A DNA stretch of 64,000 nt from Deroplatys truncata (GCA_030765065.1 CM060983.1:50528067-50592066), one strand, 5' to 3'; positions 21,770-33,400 are shown, counted from the first letter of the stretch. Made by a program: numbers and translations. The notes: generated from the letters alone by a model not told the origin.

Positions 21770-22744
21770 TTGCACCAAGCTTTGGGAGCCAATCTGAAGT
21801 TGGTTGTTGTTTCACGTATGGAAAGCCAATTTGAAGTAGGAGTTGTATTGTACTTCAACTGTTAGCGAGCCGAACTTGAAGTAGTTGCAACCGCACGTAT
21901 GGTACCCGGTAGCCTTCGTCCCAAAAATGTACTTTCCTGTGGCCTTTGCCCCAAATTTAAAAATATTAACTTTGTAATTTTTGACGGTTTCTTTAAATAT
22001 TATATATTGATGTTAACCTCGGCTGCGTCAGTATTATTTTTTAGAGACATGAATTTCTTAACAGGGCGTGATACGGCTGAAGAATGTAGGCTTACACAGA
22101 TTATGATTTTTAATTCACTCCTTTTTATTAATTCTTGACACGATTTTAATAACACTTCACTGATATAGAGAGCTGTGAAATTCGTTTGTTAATTACTCGC
22201 ACTTTTTAACACAAACTATTTTCGTCTCAACCGAATACGTATTAAATTTTTCGAGGACACATCTCACGTCCAATTAGGAACACAGTCTACAACCAACGCG
22301 TTCAGTTATGAGCGCTGTCTACAAGCAACTGACTTGATTTCTACCGTCTAAACTTGTAAATTTCTGTATTTCAATATCTGATTGGCTAATCCTACTCCAA
22401 TAGAATACCTTCATTTAACTAAAGCTTTTTCTGGTTGTTGATTGACTATTTATAAACTGTCACAAAAATTACATTATTGCTTCCAAGAATCACAAGTAGT
22501 ACTGATAAACTTTCTTACTCATTATTTCCTCAAAGTTACCTCATTGTTAGGAACTTTTAACCTATTATTCTCACAGCTCCTACATTATTGAACATGTATA
22601 CAATAATTTAAACATATACAATGACTGTAATATACAATTTTTATATCTTGTTACATACACATATTGTTTTAAGGTGGGCTGTTATTGAATTTATATATTA
22701 TATAATTAAATTGAAATCAATTAAGTGTTAAAAATACTGCCTCA
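21770..22744 (-). mobile_element. LTR-B copy 3 with repeated PBS-like motif (fossil)
   Basis: The minus-strand start TGAGGCAGTATTTTTAACAC is at 22744. The LTR body includes the gattggctaatcctactcca block and runs to about 21832 or 21795. Two PBS-like stretches (gccaatttgaag and gggagccaatctgaag on the plus strand) lie 37 bp apart at the 3' end. There is no coding region. Confidence 0.72.
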
Positions 22745-22769
22745 AGCTAAACAAGATTAAACAAAACTC

Positions 22770-23152
22770 CTTCAGAATGAAGAGGGTTTCACACGGTATT
22801 CTCAGAAAATTCAAGATATGCATTTTATTTGCCATATAAGCATCTTTAATATATGATGTTATAATCAAATCCTTATTAGAAAATAAGTAATTTCGAAAAG
22901 TGTTCCAGTAAGGAAAGTTTTATGTGGGGAGATTTTCTTTTAAAATCTTCTGGGGCTTGTTTTGAAGGTACTGAACCTAAAAACCAAGTTGGGTGTTCAT
23001 TCGAACTTTCTTTTTGAGCTATGCTGTTCACAGATACAGTAACGTTTTTAATAATGCTTTTTTGTAGATTCAGGGGCTTCAAAACATGTATTTCCGGTAA
23101 AATCATGGTATAGAATTTTTGGATGGTATTCAACACTTTCTCTACCTACTAT
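22770..23152 (-). mobile_element. family A fragment
   Basis: Carries ctcagaaaattcaagatatg, the ttttcttttaaaatcttctg block, ctatgctgttcacagataca, cttcaaaacatgtatttccg and the terminal cactttctctacctactatg. It is a 5'-truncated, diverged copy in minus orientation. Confidence 0.75.
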
Positions 23153-24020
23153 GTACTGTTAGAGAAAGTACCTAATAAACGATAGTGGGAACAGAAAGCG
23201 ATGTGAATGTAGATATTTCTGTTTGATTTTGCGATCTATTAGTATCCCCCCTTTGCGGCAAGTAATTAAGATGTCTTATAGACCCTTTTCTAAGTGGGAC
23301 ATAAGAGGGTTATACAGAAAATTACATAACAAACGTTTGGACTATAAGGGTACGCGCCCCACCCCACACACATGTCCCTGTATGAACTTACTACCCCGTC
23401 ACAACCCGTCGGTCTTCAAGTAAAGATAGAACACATTTTCTGGACAAGCTAATTTTATTCTCGGTCTGCAGACAAGCCAATTACAGTGACTGGTAAACGT
23501 TAATGATTTACTCCACGCCTTAATTTGCGCTAAACTCGTAGCAGGAGCACCAGTTAGAGGGAGTGGTTTTAATTTAGTCGTAATTGCTACGCCTACGTTA
23601 TTTCTGCAGGCCTCGATAAGGTAGGAGGCTTTGATATCAACCTGCTGCTTGTAATTTAGTACCTGTTCCGTGTTCAGTAACTTTTATGTGAAAAAAGAGG
23701 ATTTTTATACAGTAGTAGTAGTATTAATATTATATCTGTCATTTCAGTTTTTCACTGGAAATCTCTTAATTGTTCCGCAGGTAGCAGAGCTGGAAGACAA
23801 ATATCAATACATCGCAGCAAACGACCAAATAAGCATCAAAGCAACCTCGAAAATCGACGGAAAAAGCTAAAGGCTTTAGAGTCTCATGTTTAATTCAATT
23901 TTGTTCCAGTCAGAAGCGATAGACAAAGGGAGAAATGCAATTTTAATTTTATACCTATTATCAAGTGAGTTTTTTTTTTAAAGCTCATCAAAGAGAGTTT
24001 TTAATTGCTTTTCCGAGATA
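23153..24020. other. unassigned; a possible isolated exon at 23783-23870
   Basis: 23783-23870 follows a pyrimidine-rich tract and an acceptor-like gttccgcag. It reads AELEDKYQYIAANDQISIKA, then TSKIDGKS and stop, with coding-like composition. I recognise no protein, and no partner exon is in view. The rest of the stretch shows nothing. Confidence 0.25.
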
Positions 24021-24039
24021 AGTTAACGGTTTCTACGAA

Positions 24040-24335
24040 TTTCAACCAATTTGATTGTATTTTTACTATCCCTACCGCTTACCTAAGGCAAGTAGAGGAA
24101 TAATTTATTATTCTAATGCACCCAAAAATTCAACTACGATATTTCACTTGAAGTTCATGTTTTTAGGTCCTCTTATTCGAAAAAAAGGTTCCGGTGTTTG
24201 TAGTGGGGGCATTCCAGGGATATGGCACGAGGATTTTCAACACGTTATAGAAGACTATACAGGCTCTGGCAGAAAATTCAAGATATACATTTTATTTTTC
24301 ATGCAAAATGAGAAAGGAGTTGTATTGTTTTTACG
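24040..24335. mobile_element. family A pieces (plus, then minus)
   Basis: 24040-24185 follows the start of family A (tttttactatccctaccgct, atgcacccaaaaattcaac). 24255-24335 holds caggctctggcagaaaattc and aagatatacattttattttt in minus orientation, and is continued at 25161 beyond an LTR. Confidence 0.55.
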
Positions 24336-24339
24336 TTAT

Positions 24340-25160
24340 TTGCACCACGATGTGGGCGCCAATTTGAAGTAGTTCATTTTATTAACTAAAAATATTAACT
24401 TTGTAATTTGACTGTTTCTTTATATATTATATGTTTATGTTTGCCTCGGCTGCGTCAGTATTATTGTTAGAGACATGGATTTCTTTGCAGGGAGTAGTGC
24501 GGCTAAGAATGTAGGCTTACACAGATTATAATTTGTACTTCACTCCATTTATTAATTATTTAAACGATTAAAATAACACTTCGCTGATATATAGAGAGAG
24601 CTGTGAGATTATTTATTAATTACTAGCATATTTTTAACAAGTAAACTATTTTTTTTTCTCACACAAAATACACATTAAACTTCTCGAGGACGTGTCTCAC
24701 GTCCGGTTAGTAACGCTGTCTACAAGCAACTGACTTCTGAATTTGTACTATTTTCCCTATATTTCAGTTTCTGATTGGCTAATCCTACTCCAATAGAATA
24801 CTTTCATTTAACTTAAGCTTTTTCTGGTTGTTGATTGGCTATTTTATAAATTATCACAAAAATTACATTATTGCTTCCAAGAATCACAAGTAGCATTATT
24901 AATTCATTATTGCCTCAAAATTACCTGATTTTAACAACTTTTAACTTATTATTCTCACAGCTCCTACATTATTAAATTACGTAATACATTCACATATCAT
25001 TATTACACATGGATACAATAATATAAACCTATACAATGACTGTAATATACACTTTTTATATATTGTTACATACACATATTGCTTTAAGGCGGGCGGGTAT
25101 TGAATTTATATGTTATATAATTAAATTGGAATCATTTAAGTGTTAAAAAATCCTGCCTCA
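24340..25160 (-). mobile_element. LTR-B copy 4 with PBS-like sequence (fossil)
   Basis: The minus-strand LTR runs from 25160 (TGAGGCAGGATTTTTTAACA) to 24364 and is followed by aattggcgcccacatcgtgg. It contains gattggctaatcctactcca and ttattctcacagctcctaca. It is inserted in a minus-oriented family A copy that resumes at 25161. No coding region. Confidence 0.72.
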
Positions 25161-26315
25161 AAATTTCTTAAATGTGTTTCTTTTTTATTTTTTTGAGAAA
25201 ATGAAAAAGAACGGATCTTTTTCTTTGTAAAGAGTAGTTCGGGGTAGAGAGTTTTCTTGAAAATCTTCGTGTCACATCCTTGAAAGGTGTTGAACTTAAA
25301 TACCAAGTTTGGTAGTTATCGGACTTTTTGTTTATTTTTTTTTTACTCAAGGTACCTTAATACATGTATTTCCGGTTAAATCTCCCGATATCTAATTTTT
25401 GGGTGGAATACAACGCCTTCCTACTATAACTGTGGTAGAGAAAGTAACGACACGCAGGATAAATACCAAAATTAGTATTTAAGTGCAGTATCTTCTACGA
25501 ATGCGAAACGAAGATTTTCAAGAGAATAAAGAAGCCTTCTAGGAAATTCAAGACGTTCATTTTAATTGAAATAGAAATTTCTTAAATGGATTGTGCTTTA
25601 ATGGAACTCATAACAGCTATTTTTGAGAAAATAAAAAAATAACGAAACTTTTCCCATGTAAAGCATAGTTTGAGGTGGGGAAGTGTTTACATGATAATTC
25701 TTATGTCGCGTCTTTAAAAGATTCTGCATTTTTAAATATCAAATTAGGTATTTAACCGACTTTTCGCTTTTGAGTTATACTGTTTACTCACAATTCACTC
25801 TCGCACGGATTTTTCTGTAAAACTCCTTTTTGAACTCGGGTAGTCCGAATTTACATTTCCAGTTATTTTATTTTATGAATCATCAGTGTTCACCGCCTAT
25901 GGTACCATGTGTAGTAACAACGAGCGTTAACCACTATTTAAAAAAGTCTGACATGTTACATTCACATGACTTTCTCTACCCTATTGCTTATTAGTGATTA
26001 CTAAAGGGTGTACAAATTATTCTTACGAAAGTTTATTTCCATATCTAGTTCATTTTAACCGAGATAAACCTTTTCAGAAACAGCTACATTACACATTTCG
26101 TTATAGATACAAAGAGAACAGCAACAGTCAAATGTTTAACAACTGAACGTTATATACTGATCTAAAAGTTGCATACTGTTTCCATGACATCGCAAGAAAC
26201 AGCTGAAAACCGATAGATTTTAAAAGAATAAACAAGTATTCAACAATTCGAACTATAAATAACGGATATCTTGGAAACGCCTGATGCCACAAAAAAGTTA
26301 TTTTAAATAAATTAT
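25161..26315. mobile_element. cluster of three decayed family A pieces
   Basis: 25161-25450 (minus) contains gagttttcttgaaaatcttc and ends gtagagaaagta. 25450-25870 mixes a short plus fragment and a minus fragment (gaaattcaagacgttcattt, agcatagtttgaggtgggga, gcttttgagttatactgttt). 25950-26315 (minus) has the older 3' half, starting gtctgacatgttacattcac and including tgacatcgcaagaaacagct. All are old. Confidence 0.65.
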
Positions 26316-26332
26316 ATATCTTAAAGAGATCT

Positions 26333-27168
26333 TTTTTTTACTTTCTCTACTACGTATAGTAAGTAGGGAAAGTATTTTATTCCACCCAAAAATTCGATAC
26401 CGAGATTTCACCGGAAATATATGTTTTGAGACACGCTCAATCCAAAAAAAGCCGTGTGTGTGTCTGTGAACAGCATAACTCAAAATGAACAGTAGGATAA
26501 ACTACCAAACTTGGTATTTAGGTTCAGTATCTTCCAGATATGCGACAAGAGGGTTTTCAACAAAATCCCCCCACCTCAGATTACCTTTACATGGAACATT
26601 TTGCGAAAATTTTAATTTTCTCAAAAATGCCTCTAACGATTTTGATTAAAATATCATATGTTTAAGATATTTTCATGACAAATAAAGTGTATATCTCGAA
26701 TTTTCTGGGAATGTCTCCAAAAGTATTCTTCATTATGAACGACTTTTGCATAACTGGTAAACCATAAGTGATAGACAAAAGTTTACTACACAGAAAATGT
26801 AGATCGCGTTAAAATATACAATTTATGTCATATACATTTTTGTTGTTGAGTGAACCATTTTCAAGATATTGCTAGTTCTCCCTTAAATTTTCCAATACTC
26901 GTATTTTTTCTCAAATTGGAATTCGTTATTCATTTTTTTATATCCTGGACATGCAAAGAAAATAGAATCCGCCACATAACAACCAGGTCTTAAAAGATTT
27001 CACTATCGCTTAAAGTCTACCAATTCCCCTTGCATCTACAAGAAAATTAGCAATCAGATTAACATCTCGATAACTCGATTAACATGAAGCACACGGAGAA
27101 TAAGCGTTTGTAAAAATAGTTTGTACAAGAGTAGAGAAAGTCATGTGAGTGTAACACATCGGATTTTT
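26333..27168 (+). mobile_element. family A copy, full length, young subfamily
   Basis: Starts tttactttctctactacgta and ends gagtagagaaagtcatgtga plus gtgtaacacatcgga. It follows the young consensus: ttaagatattttcatgacaa, cttttgcataactggtaaac, tttactacacagaaaatgta. It is shortened near 26970 relative to the copy at 32.3 kb. Confidence 0.85.
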
Positions 27169-27310
27169 TTTAATCGGAACTTACAATTACGGTCGAAATA
27201 AATTGACCCTAAAACGACCATCACATCGTCCTCCAAATAAAACTCGACTAATGACATTTACTCGCCCCCATAATATCAAGCAACTTTTATTCAAGACATT
27301 TCTTTCTACA
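27169..27310. other. short unassigned stretch
   Basis: Between two family A copies; cgaaataaattgaccctaaa and the following bases match nothing I recognise. Confidence 0.3.
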
Positions 27311-27785
27311 ACGCTTAGTTTTGAGATATTGTACAGTCTCAACTTAAATAGTCCACCTTGCATAATATTCTTCTGGATGAAAGGGAGTTCACAAGCAATT
27401 CTTAGAAAATTCAAGATATACATTTTATTTGTCATGTAAATATCTTTAATATATGGTATTTTAATCAAAGTCGTTAGGGGCATTTTTCAGAAAATCATAA
27501 AATTGGTAAAAATGTTCCATGTAAAATTTAGTTTGGGGTGAGGGGAATTTTCTTGAAAATCTTCGTGTTGTATCTTTGGAAGATACTGAACTTAAATACC
27601 AAGTTTGGTGTTTATTGGTATTTCGTTTTTGAGTTACGCTGTTCACAGGCAAGCGCATACACGGTCATTTTTCTGAAAATCTTGTTTTGGATTTACAAGG
27701 TCTCAAAACATGTATTTCCAATGAAATCTTTGGAATCTAATGCAAAACTTCCTCTACCTAGTAATAGAGAGAGTGAAAAGACACA
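27311..27785 (-). mobile_element. family A fragment
   Basis: Minus-oriented 5' half: tcttagaaaattcaagatat, gtttggggtgaggggaattt, ttacgctgttcacaggcaag, ctcaaaacatgtatttccaa, then a degenerate terminal ctagtaatagagagagtgaa. Confidence 0.78.
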
Positions 27786-28324
27786 GGTTGGCTTAACTAA
27801 CACTGCACCAGGACAAGGAAGCCGTTTGTTTACATTCTTGTGGAGAGGAAGAAGGTGTTTGTGTGCCTAACAGGTGGCACTCGTATTTGTGGTAACAATC
27901 AAACATATTTTTTTCTCTCCAAAAGTACATTCGTTTTGATCTATTCTTCCTTCTTTTCCATTCTTCTCTTAATTTCTGCAAATTTATGTTAATGTTATCC
28001 ACCAGGGTCTAAGGCTAGGACGAGTGATGGTGCGGATTATACAATACTACCATAAATAATTTTCTTGTCCCTCATTTCCTCTTCAGGTGGCGTATAGGGT
28101 GGATACGCTTTGAGGAGAGAATGCTTCTGCCCTGGCTTCAATGAACTGTCTATGAGAATAGGAAACGTAGAAGTGACGGCTGGGGGTGTGCAATCTGGAA
28201 ATGTTAGGTACCCCGATTTGCTGCGGTGCAGAAAGCCTCATCCATTTCTAATCCCTATTACTATCCCTTAATATTATCCACAATTTGATTCATTTTCTGC
28301 ACAGAACCATTTTTGCATTCTGTA
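27786..28324. other. unassigned sequence
   Basis: No element or gene recognised. The 27793-28002 minus frame is lysine/arginine-rich but has no known motif. Confidence 0.35.
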
Positions 28325-28700
28325 CCACATAAGTATAGTAGATACAGGAAGTATTGTACTCCACCCAAAAATTTATGTCATGATTTCAACAAAAATAGAT
28401 ATTTTAGGTCCTCTGCATAAACAAAGGGAAAGGGAAAACGTTTAACAGTTTTGTTCAAAATACAACCGAGCGGGATGACTCAGGTAATATCGTCTGTGGC
28501 CCACATTCGGGGGCTCGGGTTCAAACCCCGGGGCTGACTAATCTGACGAAGGTTTCTTTGCGGTTTTCCGCGGTCATTAGACGAATGTTGGGTTGATCCG
28601 CGGATTTTAGTCATCCCTTTCATCACTACATTTGAATGACGTATTTAGAAACAACATAAGTCACTTTTTTGCACTTTTGAGTTACATACAAAATAATCTT
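28325..28700 (+). mobile_element. SINE-3 in a family A fragment
   Basis: 28458-28640 is a tRNA-derived SINE. It has the head gagcgggatgactcaggtaa with an A box, the B box gggttcaaaccccgg at 28509-28523, then the central domain tttctttgcggttttccgcg and cattagacgaatgttgggtt. The flanks 28325-28430 (ttgtactccacccaaaaatt) and 28645-28700 are family A remnants. The same SINE family occurs antisense at 45.4-45.65 kb. Confidence 0.75.
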
Positions 28701-28872
28701 CTTTGGAGGTACTCTCATAGTTTTAGACAGAAATAACATTACTCAGGCTTTTCATCCATGTTTTGTAAGAACTTAAAAATATTATTTAATGCAAATACCA
28801 CATAAGTCGGTGACTTTTTCCATTATTGTGTCCATTCTGTGAGCTATCATGTGTTTTTACTACACATTTGTA

Positions 28873-29617
28873 AAAAATCTGATGTGTTACACTCACATGA
28901 CATTCTCTACTCTTGTACAAACTATTTTTACAAACGCTTATTCTCCATCTACTTCATGTTAATCGAGATAAACATTTGCAGACTCTATCTTATTGCTAAT
29001 TTTCTTGTAGATGTAAGGGGATAATATATTTACAAGGGCAATTTGGAAATACAGTAGCCTTTAAGCACATACATATCTCTTAATAGCTGGTTGCTATGTG
29101 CAGCACCATTCCCTTTCCCACAGATTAATACTCTTTGCATATCCAAGACAAAAAAATGAATAACGAATTCCCATTTGAGAAAATAAGTATTGAAAATTTT
29201 AAGGGAATAGCAAGCAATATCTCGAAAATGGTTCACTCAACAAAAAAATGTGTTTGACATAAATTGTGTATTTTAACGCGATCTACATTTTTTGTGAAGT
29301 AAAATTTTGTCTATCTCTTATGGTTTATCAGTTATGCAAAAGACGTTCACAATGAAGCATACTTTTGGAGACAGTCCCAGAAAATTGAAGATATACATTT
29401 TATCTGTCATAAAAATATCTTAAACATATGATATTTTAATCAAAATCGTTAGAGCCATTTTTGAGAAAATTAAAAGTTTCAAAAAATCTTCCATGTAAAG
29501 GGTAATCTGGGGTAGGGGGATTTTCTTGAAAACCTTCGTGTCACATCCTTGGAAGATATTGAACCTAAATACCAAGTTTGGTGTTTATCCGACTGTTCGT
29601 TTCTGAGTTATGCTGTT

Positions 29618-29649
<32 letters not shown>

Positions 29650-29793
29650 GACACACACACGGACATGTTTCCAAAAATGCTTTTTTCGGATTCAAGGGGT
29701 CTCAAAACATATATTTCCGGTGAAATCTTGGTATCGAATTTTTGGGTGGAATACAATACTTCCCCTACTTACTATACGTAGTAGAGAAAGTAA
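28873..29793 (-). mobile_element. family A copy, full length, young, with expanded (AC)n
   Basis: Runs from aatctgatgtgttacactca to gtagagaaagtaaaaat. All young-subfamily blocks are present and close to the copies at 32.3, 34.6 and 57.3 kb. The short acacaca run that all copies carry after tgctgttcac is enlarged here to about 27 bp at 29617-29644 plus a second run. Confidence 0.9.
29617..29662. repeat. (AC)n microsatellite inside family A
   Basis: Two AC runs separated by gacagac. They sit where other copies have gtgtgtctgtgtgtc (other strand) of various lengths, so the microsatellite grew from a short run carried by the element. Confidence 0.95.
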
Positions 29794-30595
29794 AAATGGA
29801 TAAAGATAATGAACTAATAGATTCTACGAATGAAAAAGTAATGAAGATACTGTCATTGCAAGGGATTTCATCGATGGCACGCAACTTCATACTTTTTGCA
29901 TAAGAAGTCACTTAATATCAATGTATCCAGAGGGCTGCCTTCTAATAAACAAAAAACAGTAGATGACATTTTCAAACTCAAGAGGAAAGACTGAGACAGT
30001 TCTATGAAGAGATATTCAACCTTTGTCTGAAGTAAATCACACAGACTTTGGAAAGAGATAATTCTGTTTAATTTTCAAAAGTCCCATGTAAGTTTTCAAA
30101 TATTTAATACTGTTTGTGGATCATCTTTTACAGAGTTCAATGAAGAGATATTCAAGTGGTCAACATGTGATCGAAGTAAATCAAGCAGACTTTGTAAAAA
30201 TATAATTTTGTTTAGCTTTAAATACTGATGCAGATTTTTAATATTTAATACTTTTTATGGATCATCTGATACAAGTATAAAGTTCTTAATTAAACATTTA
30301 AAGAATTGTAATTTCTTGTAAACAAAACAAAGTGATAAAGCTAATAGCTGAAAAGTGTTTCATTTCAAAGCAACACAAGTCAATGTTTTATTTAAAAGAA
30401 AAAAAAAACAATTTATACATATTCTATAGTGCTTATGAAATGCCAGATCAATTCCACAACTCATTAAAAGTTTTCATGGTGATCCCTGTATAGATCTGAA
30501 TGTAATGAAGCTTTTCGTCTCCCCTGAAAACTTGGTGCTCTTTGACTTGTGTTGTTTCTTAAATAAACGATTCCCTTCATTTCCTTCTTCTTCGC
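29794..30595. repeat. unassigned, with a two-copy tandem duplication at 30005-30265
   Basis: A unit of about 130 bp occurs twice: tgaagagatattcaacc... with gtaaatcacacagactttgg and atttaatactgtttgtggat at 30005-30137, then tgaagagatattcaagtgg... with gtaaatcaagcagactttgt and atttaatactttttatggat at 30140-30265. The copies are diverged. The surrounding sequence has no recognised feature. Confidence 0.65.
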
Positions 30596-30740
30596 CGCCA
30601 TATCAGGCATTGGGCTGATTACCCATCCTGGATATGCTATGCTGCAGAGTTTGCTTGCTCCTCGACAAGCTACTGACCCTAGACATTGGCTTGTAAGTCC
30701 TTGGGGGCGTAATTCCTACAAAGAGGAGTGTAATCCGTTG
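30596..30740 (+). mobile_element. SINE-2 3'-tail fragment
   Basis: ttgctcctcgacaagctact and gaccctagacattggcttgt plus aagtcctt match the tail of the SINE at 31.2-31.35 kb (ttgctcctctacagtactct, gaccctaggcacggttgtaa). No head is present. Confidence 0.6.
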
Positions 30741-30871
30741 AAGAAGACGTTTAAAATACCTCATGCCTACACGTTGCATGACTAATACATTTATATCTTC
30801 AATTTTCTGTGAATAGCTTTGAAGTCTTAAACGTTCTGAAATGATTTGGTATGGGTAATATTTTATAGGCC

Positions 30872-31350
30872 ACGCCGTGGCCGTTTGGTTAGACTGCTTG
30901 TTTTTTTACTTATTTACTGTTTTACGTGCCGTAAACCTACGACACGGGATCACCGGCTTTACTTCCCTTCCGAAGGAAGCCATGCTAAGGATGCTTACGC
31001 CCGAAAAATCCCATCGTCCTCTGCCGGGTTTGAACCCGCGACCTCGGGAGCTAGAGGCTAGCATGGTAAAAACTACACAACGGAGGACGACTTGCCTTCC
31101 ACCAAATCGTCCCGGGTTGGATCTCACGTTCCACATTAGGGATTTGTGGTAGACGAAGCTGCGTCTGGGAAGGTTTTCTCCGGATTCTCCGATTTTCCCC
31201 GCCGTTTATTCCACCGATTGCTCCATACCTGCTACGGGCAGATCTCCCGTTCCGGGTTCTTCATTCTGGGACTCAATGTTCGTTTGCTCCTCTACAGTAC
31301 TCTGACCCTAGGCACGGTTGTAAGTCCTACGGGATGTAAGACGCCTAAGT
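30872..31350 (+). mobile_element. SINE-2 interrupted by SINE-1
   Basis: The SINE-2 head is 30872-30899 (ccacgccgtggccgtttggttag, an A-box region). Its remainder is about 31086-31350, with a B-box-like gggttggatctc at 31112. Between them, 30900-31086 is an antisense SINE-1 with ttacgtgccgtaaacctacg and the B box gggtttgaacccgcg. The inner SINE begins with a T run (the antisense A tail). Confidence 0.75.
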
Positions 31351-31369
31351 ATTTTTTATAACGGGTAAA

Positions 31370-31600
31370 CTACAACAGAAAGACAAAAGTTTATTCCATA
31401 CAAAATTTAGATCTCTTTAAAACACAGAATATATTTAAGATGTGTTCTCTATGGCGTAAGTCATTTCCGAAATATTCCTGCTTATTGGTATGTATGTTTC
31501 TCTAATTTCTTATCTTTTAAAATGCTGTCACTATTCAGTTGTTTCTCACTATGTCATGGAAAGGGTAGGAATTTCAAAGCTAACTTATAACGATATCGCT
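31370..31600 (+). mobile_element. old family A fragment
   Basis: Holds tttagatctctttaaaacac, gcgtaagtcatttccgaaat, gttgtttctcactatgtcat and ggaaagggtaggaatttcaa, all from the older-subfamily 3' half. Confidence 0.65.
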
Positions 31601-32096
31601 TCAGCCTCCTGTATTTCCCTTAAGCCTACGTAAAACGCGTTAGGAAAGTCTTTCCGCAAACGTTTGTCTCGATTAAATGCAATTAATCTTCCTCGCTTCA
31701 ATTAATTTGTTTAGTTATAAATGTACTGTCCATATAGCGTTGTGCGCTATTCTTAACCCTTCCTTTCCCTCTCGTGTATTTAGCACGGTAGCAAATTGGG
31801 TAGAAACGGAAAGAGTTGAAAGCTTATTCCGCCTGACTGATGAGTTATGAAACAGATTCACGTCACGTGGCGCACCAACCTGTTGTGCATGTCTAAGTAA
31901 CCATGCATTAACTGTCATATTGTTCACTGGGTGAACCAGCAACGGCATCTGCCAATTTTCATGACAACGCCTTGCGTGACTGGGATGTGCACGCCAGACA
32001 TACCTTCAACTGTTAAAAAGTAGCAGCGCGTGCTTCAGAGGCCAGTTCCTATATCGGAACATCAGTTCTTCGACTGACTTAATCGCGTATTGTCTA
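31601..32096. other. unassigned sequence
   Basis: No mobile element, RNA or gene recognised. Confidence 0.35.
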
Positions 32097-32098
32097 TA

Positions 32099-32292
32099 CG
32101 AGGGCGATACTGAACATTTTTAGAATTTCATGTTTCTAAAAAACAAATGCAATTTGTTTATATTAGGCAGCTACTTTCTAATGTTTTGCGAGTTGATTGC
32201 TGTGTAGTTTATTAGATTTACTCTAATAGTTTGTTAAAGCGTTTCTGTTCACCCAAGAATGAATTTGAGTAGAGAACATTTCCGGCCTATGA
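32099..32292 (+). mobile_element. mariner end fragment (same family as 48.1 kb)
   Basis: Starts after TA with cgagggcgatactgaacatt. It continues through tgttcacccaagaatgaatt and gagaacatttccggcctatg, matching the complement of the right end of the 48138-49843 element. Only about 190 bp remain. It stops where a family A copy begins. Confidence 0.75.
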
Positions 32293-33211
32293 TTTTTTTA
32301 CTTTCTCTTCTACGTATAGTAAGTAGGGGAAATATTGTATTCCACCCAAAAATTCGATAACGAGATTTCATCGGAAATACATGTTTTGAGACTCCCTGAA
32401 TCCAAAAAAAGCATTTTTGGAAACATGTCCGTGTCTGTGTGTCTGTCTGTGTCTCTGTCTGGAACAGCATAACTCAGAAACGAACAGTCGGATATACACC
32501 AAACTTGGTATTTAGGTTCAGCATCTTTCAGAGATGCGACACGAAGGTTTTCAAGAAAATCCCCCACCCCAGATTATCCTTTACATGGAACATTTTTCGA
32601 AAATTTTAATTTTCCCAAAAATGGCTCCAACGATTTTGATTAAAATATCATATGTTTAAGATATTTTCATGGCAAATAAAATATATATCTTGAATTTTCT
32701 GGGAATGTCTCCAAAAGTATTCTTCATTGTGAACGACTTTTGCATAACTGGTAAACCATAAGAGATAGACAGAATTTTACTACACAAAAAATGTAGATCG
32801 CGTTAAAATACACAATTTATGTCATATACATTTTTGTTGTTGAGTGAACCATTTTCGAGATATTGCTTGTTATTCCCTTAAATTTTTCAATACTTATTTT
32901 CTCAAATGGGAATTCGTTATTCATTTTTTTGTCTTGGATATGCAAAGAGTATTAATCTGTGGGAAAGGGAATGGTGCTGCACCTAGCAACCAGCTATTAA
33001 GAGATATGTATGTGCTTAAAGGCTACTGTTTTTCTATATTGCCCTTGTAAATATATATTCCCCTTACATCTACAAGAAAATTAGCAATGAGATAGAGTCT
33101 GCAAATGCTTATCTCGATTAACATGAAGTAGATGGAGAATAAGCGTTTGTAAAAAATAGTTTGTACAAGAGTAGAGAAAGTCATGTGAGTGTAACACATA
33201 AGATTTTTATG
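32293..33211 (+). mobile_element. family A copy, full length, young
   Basis: Starts ttactttctcttctacgtat and ends gtagagaaagtcatgtgagt plus gtaacacataaga. It is nearly collinear with 34554-35491 and, inverted, with 28873-29793. It is inserted next to, or into, the mariner end fragment. Confidence 0.9.
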
Positions 33212-33229
33212 ATTTTAAATCATCGTTAA

Positions 33230-33400
33230 TGCTTAAACAATATGAATATCAGCTCTTGGCGAATGATCCGCTCTAAAGCAACAATTTATAATTGGTACAG
33301 CGAATTCAAAAGAGATTGGTTTATTTCTTAGTGATGAATTTTGTTAAGGACGCCCAAAAACTGCTGTTACTGATGAAAATATTCCTATATTCGAGCAATG
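33230..33400 (+). pseudogene. mariner transposase N-terminal fragment
   Basis: Reads KATIYNWYSEFKRDW, then pieces matching GRPKTAVTDENI in shifted frames. That is the linker region between the two helix-turn-helix motifs of mariner transposases. No ends are visible. Confidence 0.6.

Noticed and set aside
32844-33050. Recurring frame MNHFRDIACYS... in several family A copies (29030, 32844, 35092, 58953) and a second one, GDFLENLRVASLED..., on the other strand
   Set aside because: Both recur because the repeat copies are similar. They end at different points, have no recognisable domain, and the older copies do not keep them.
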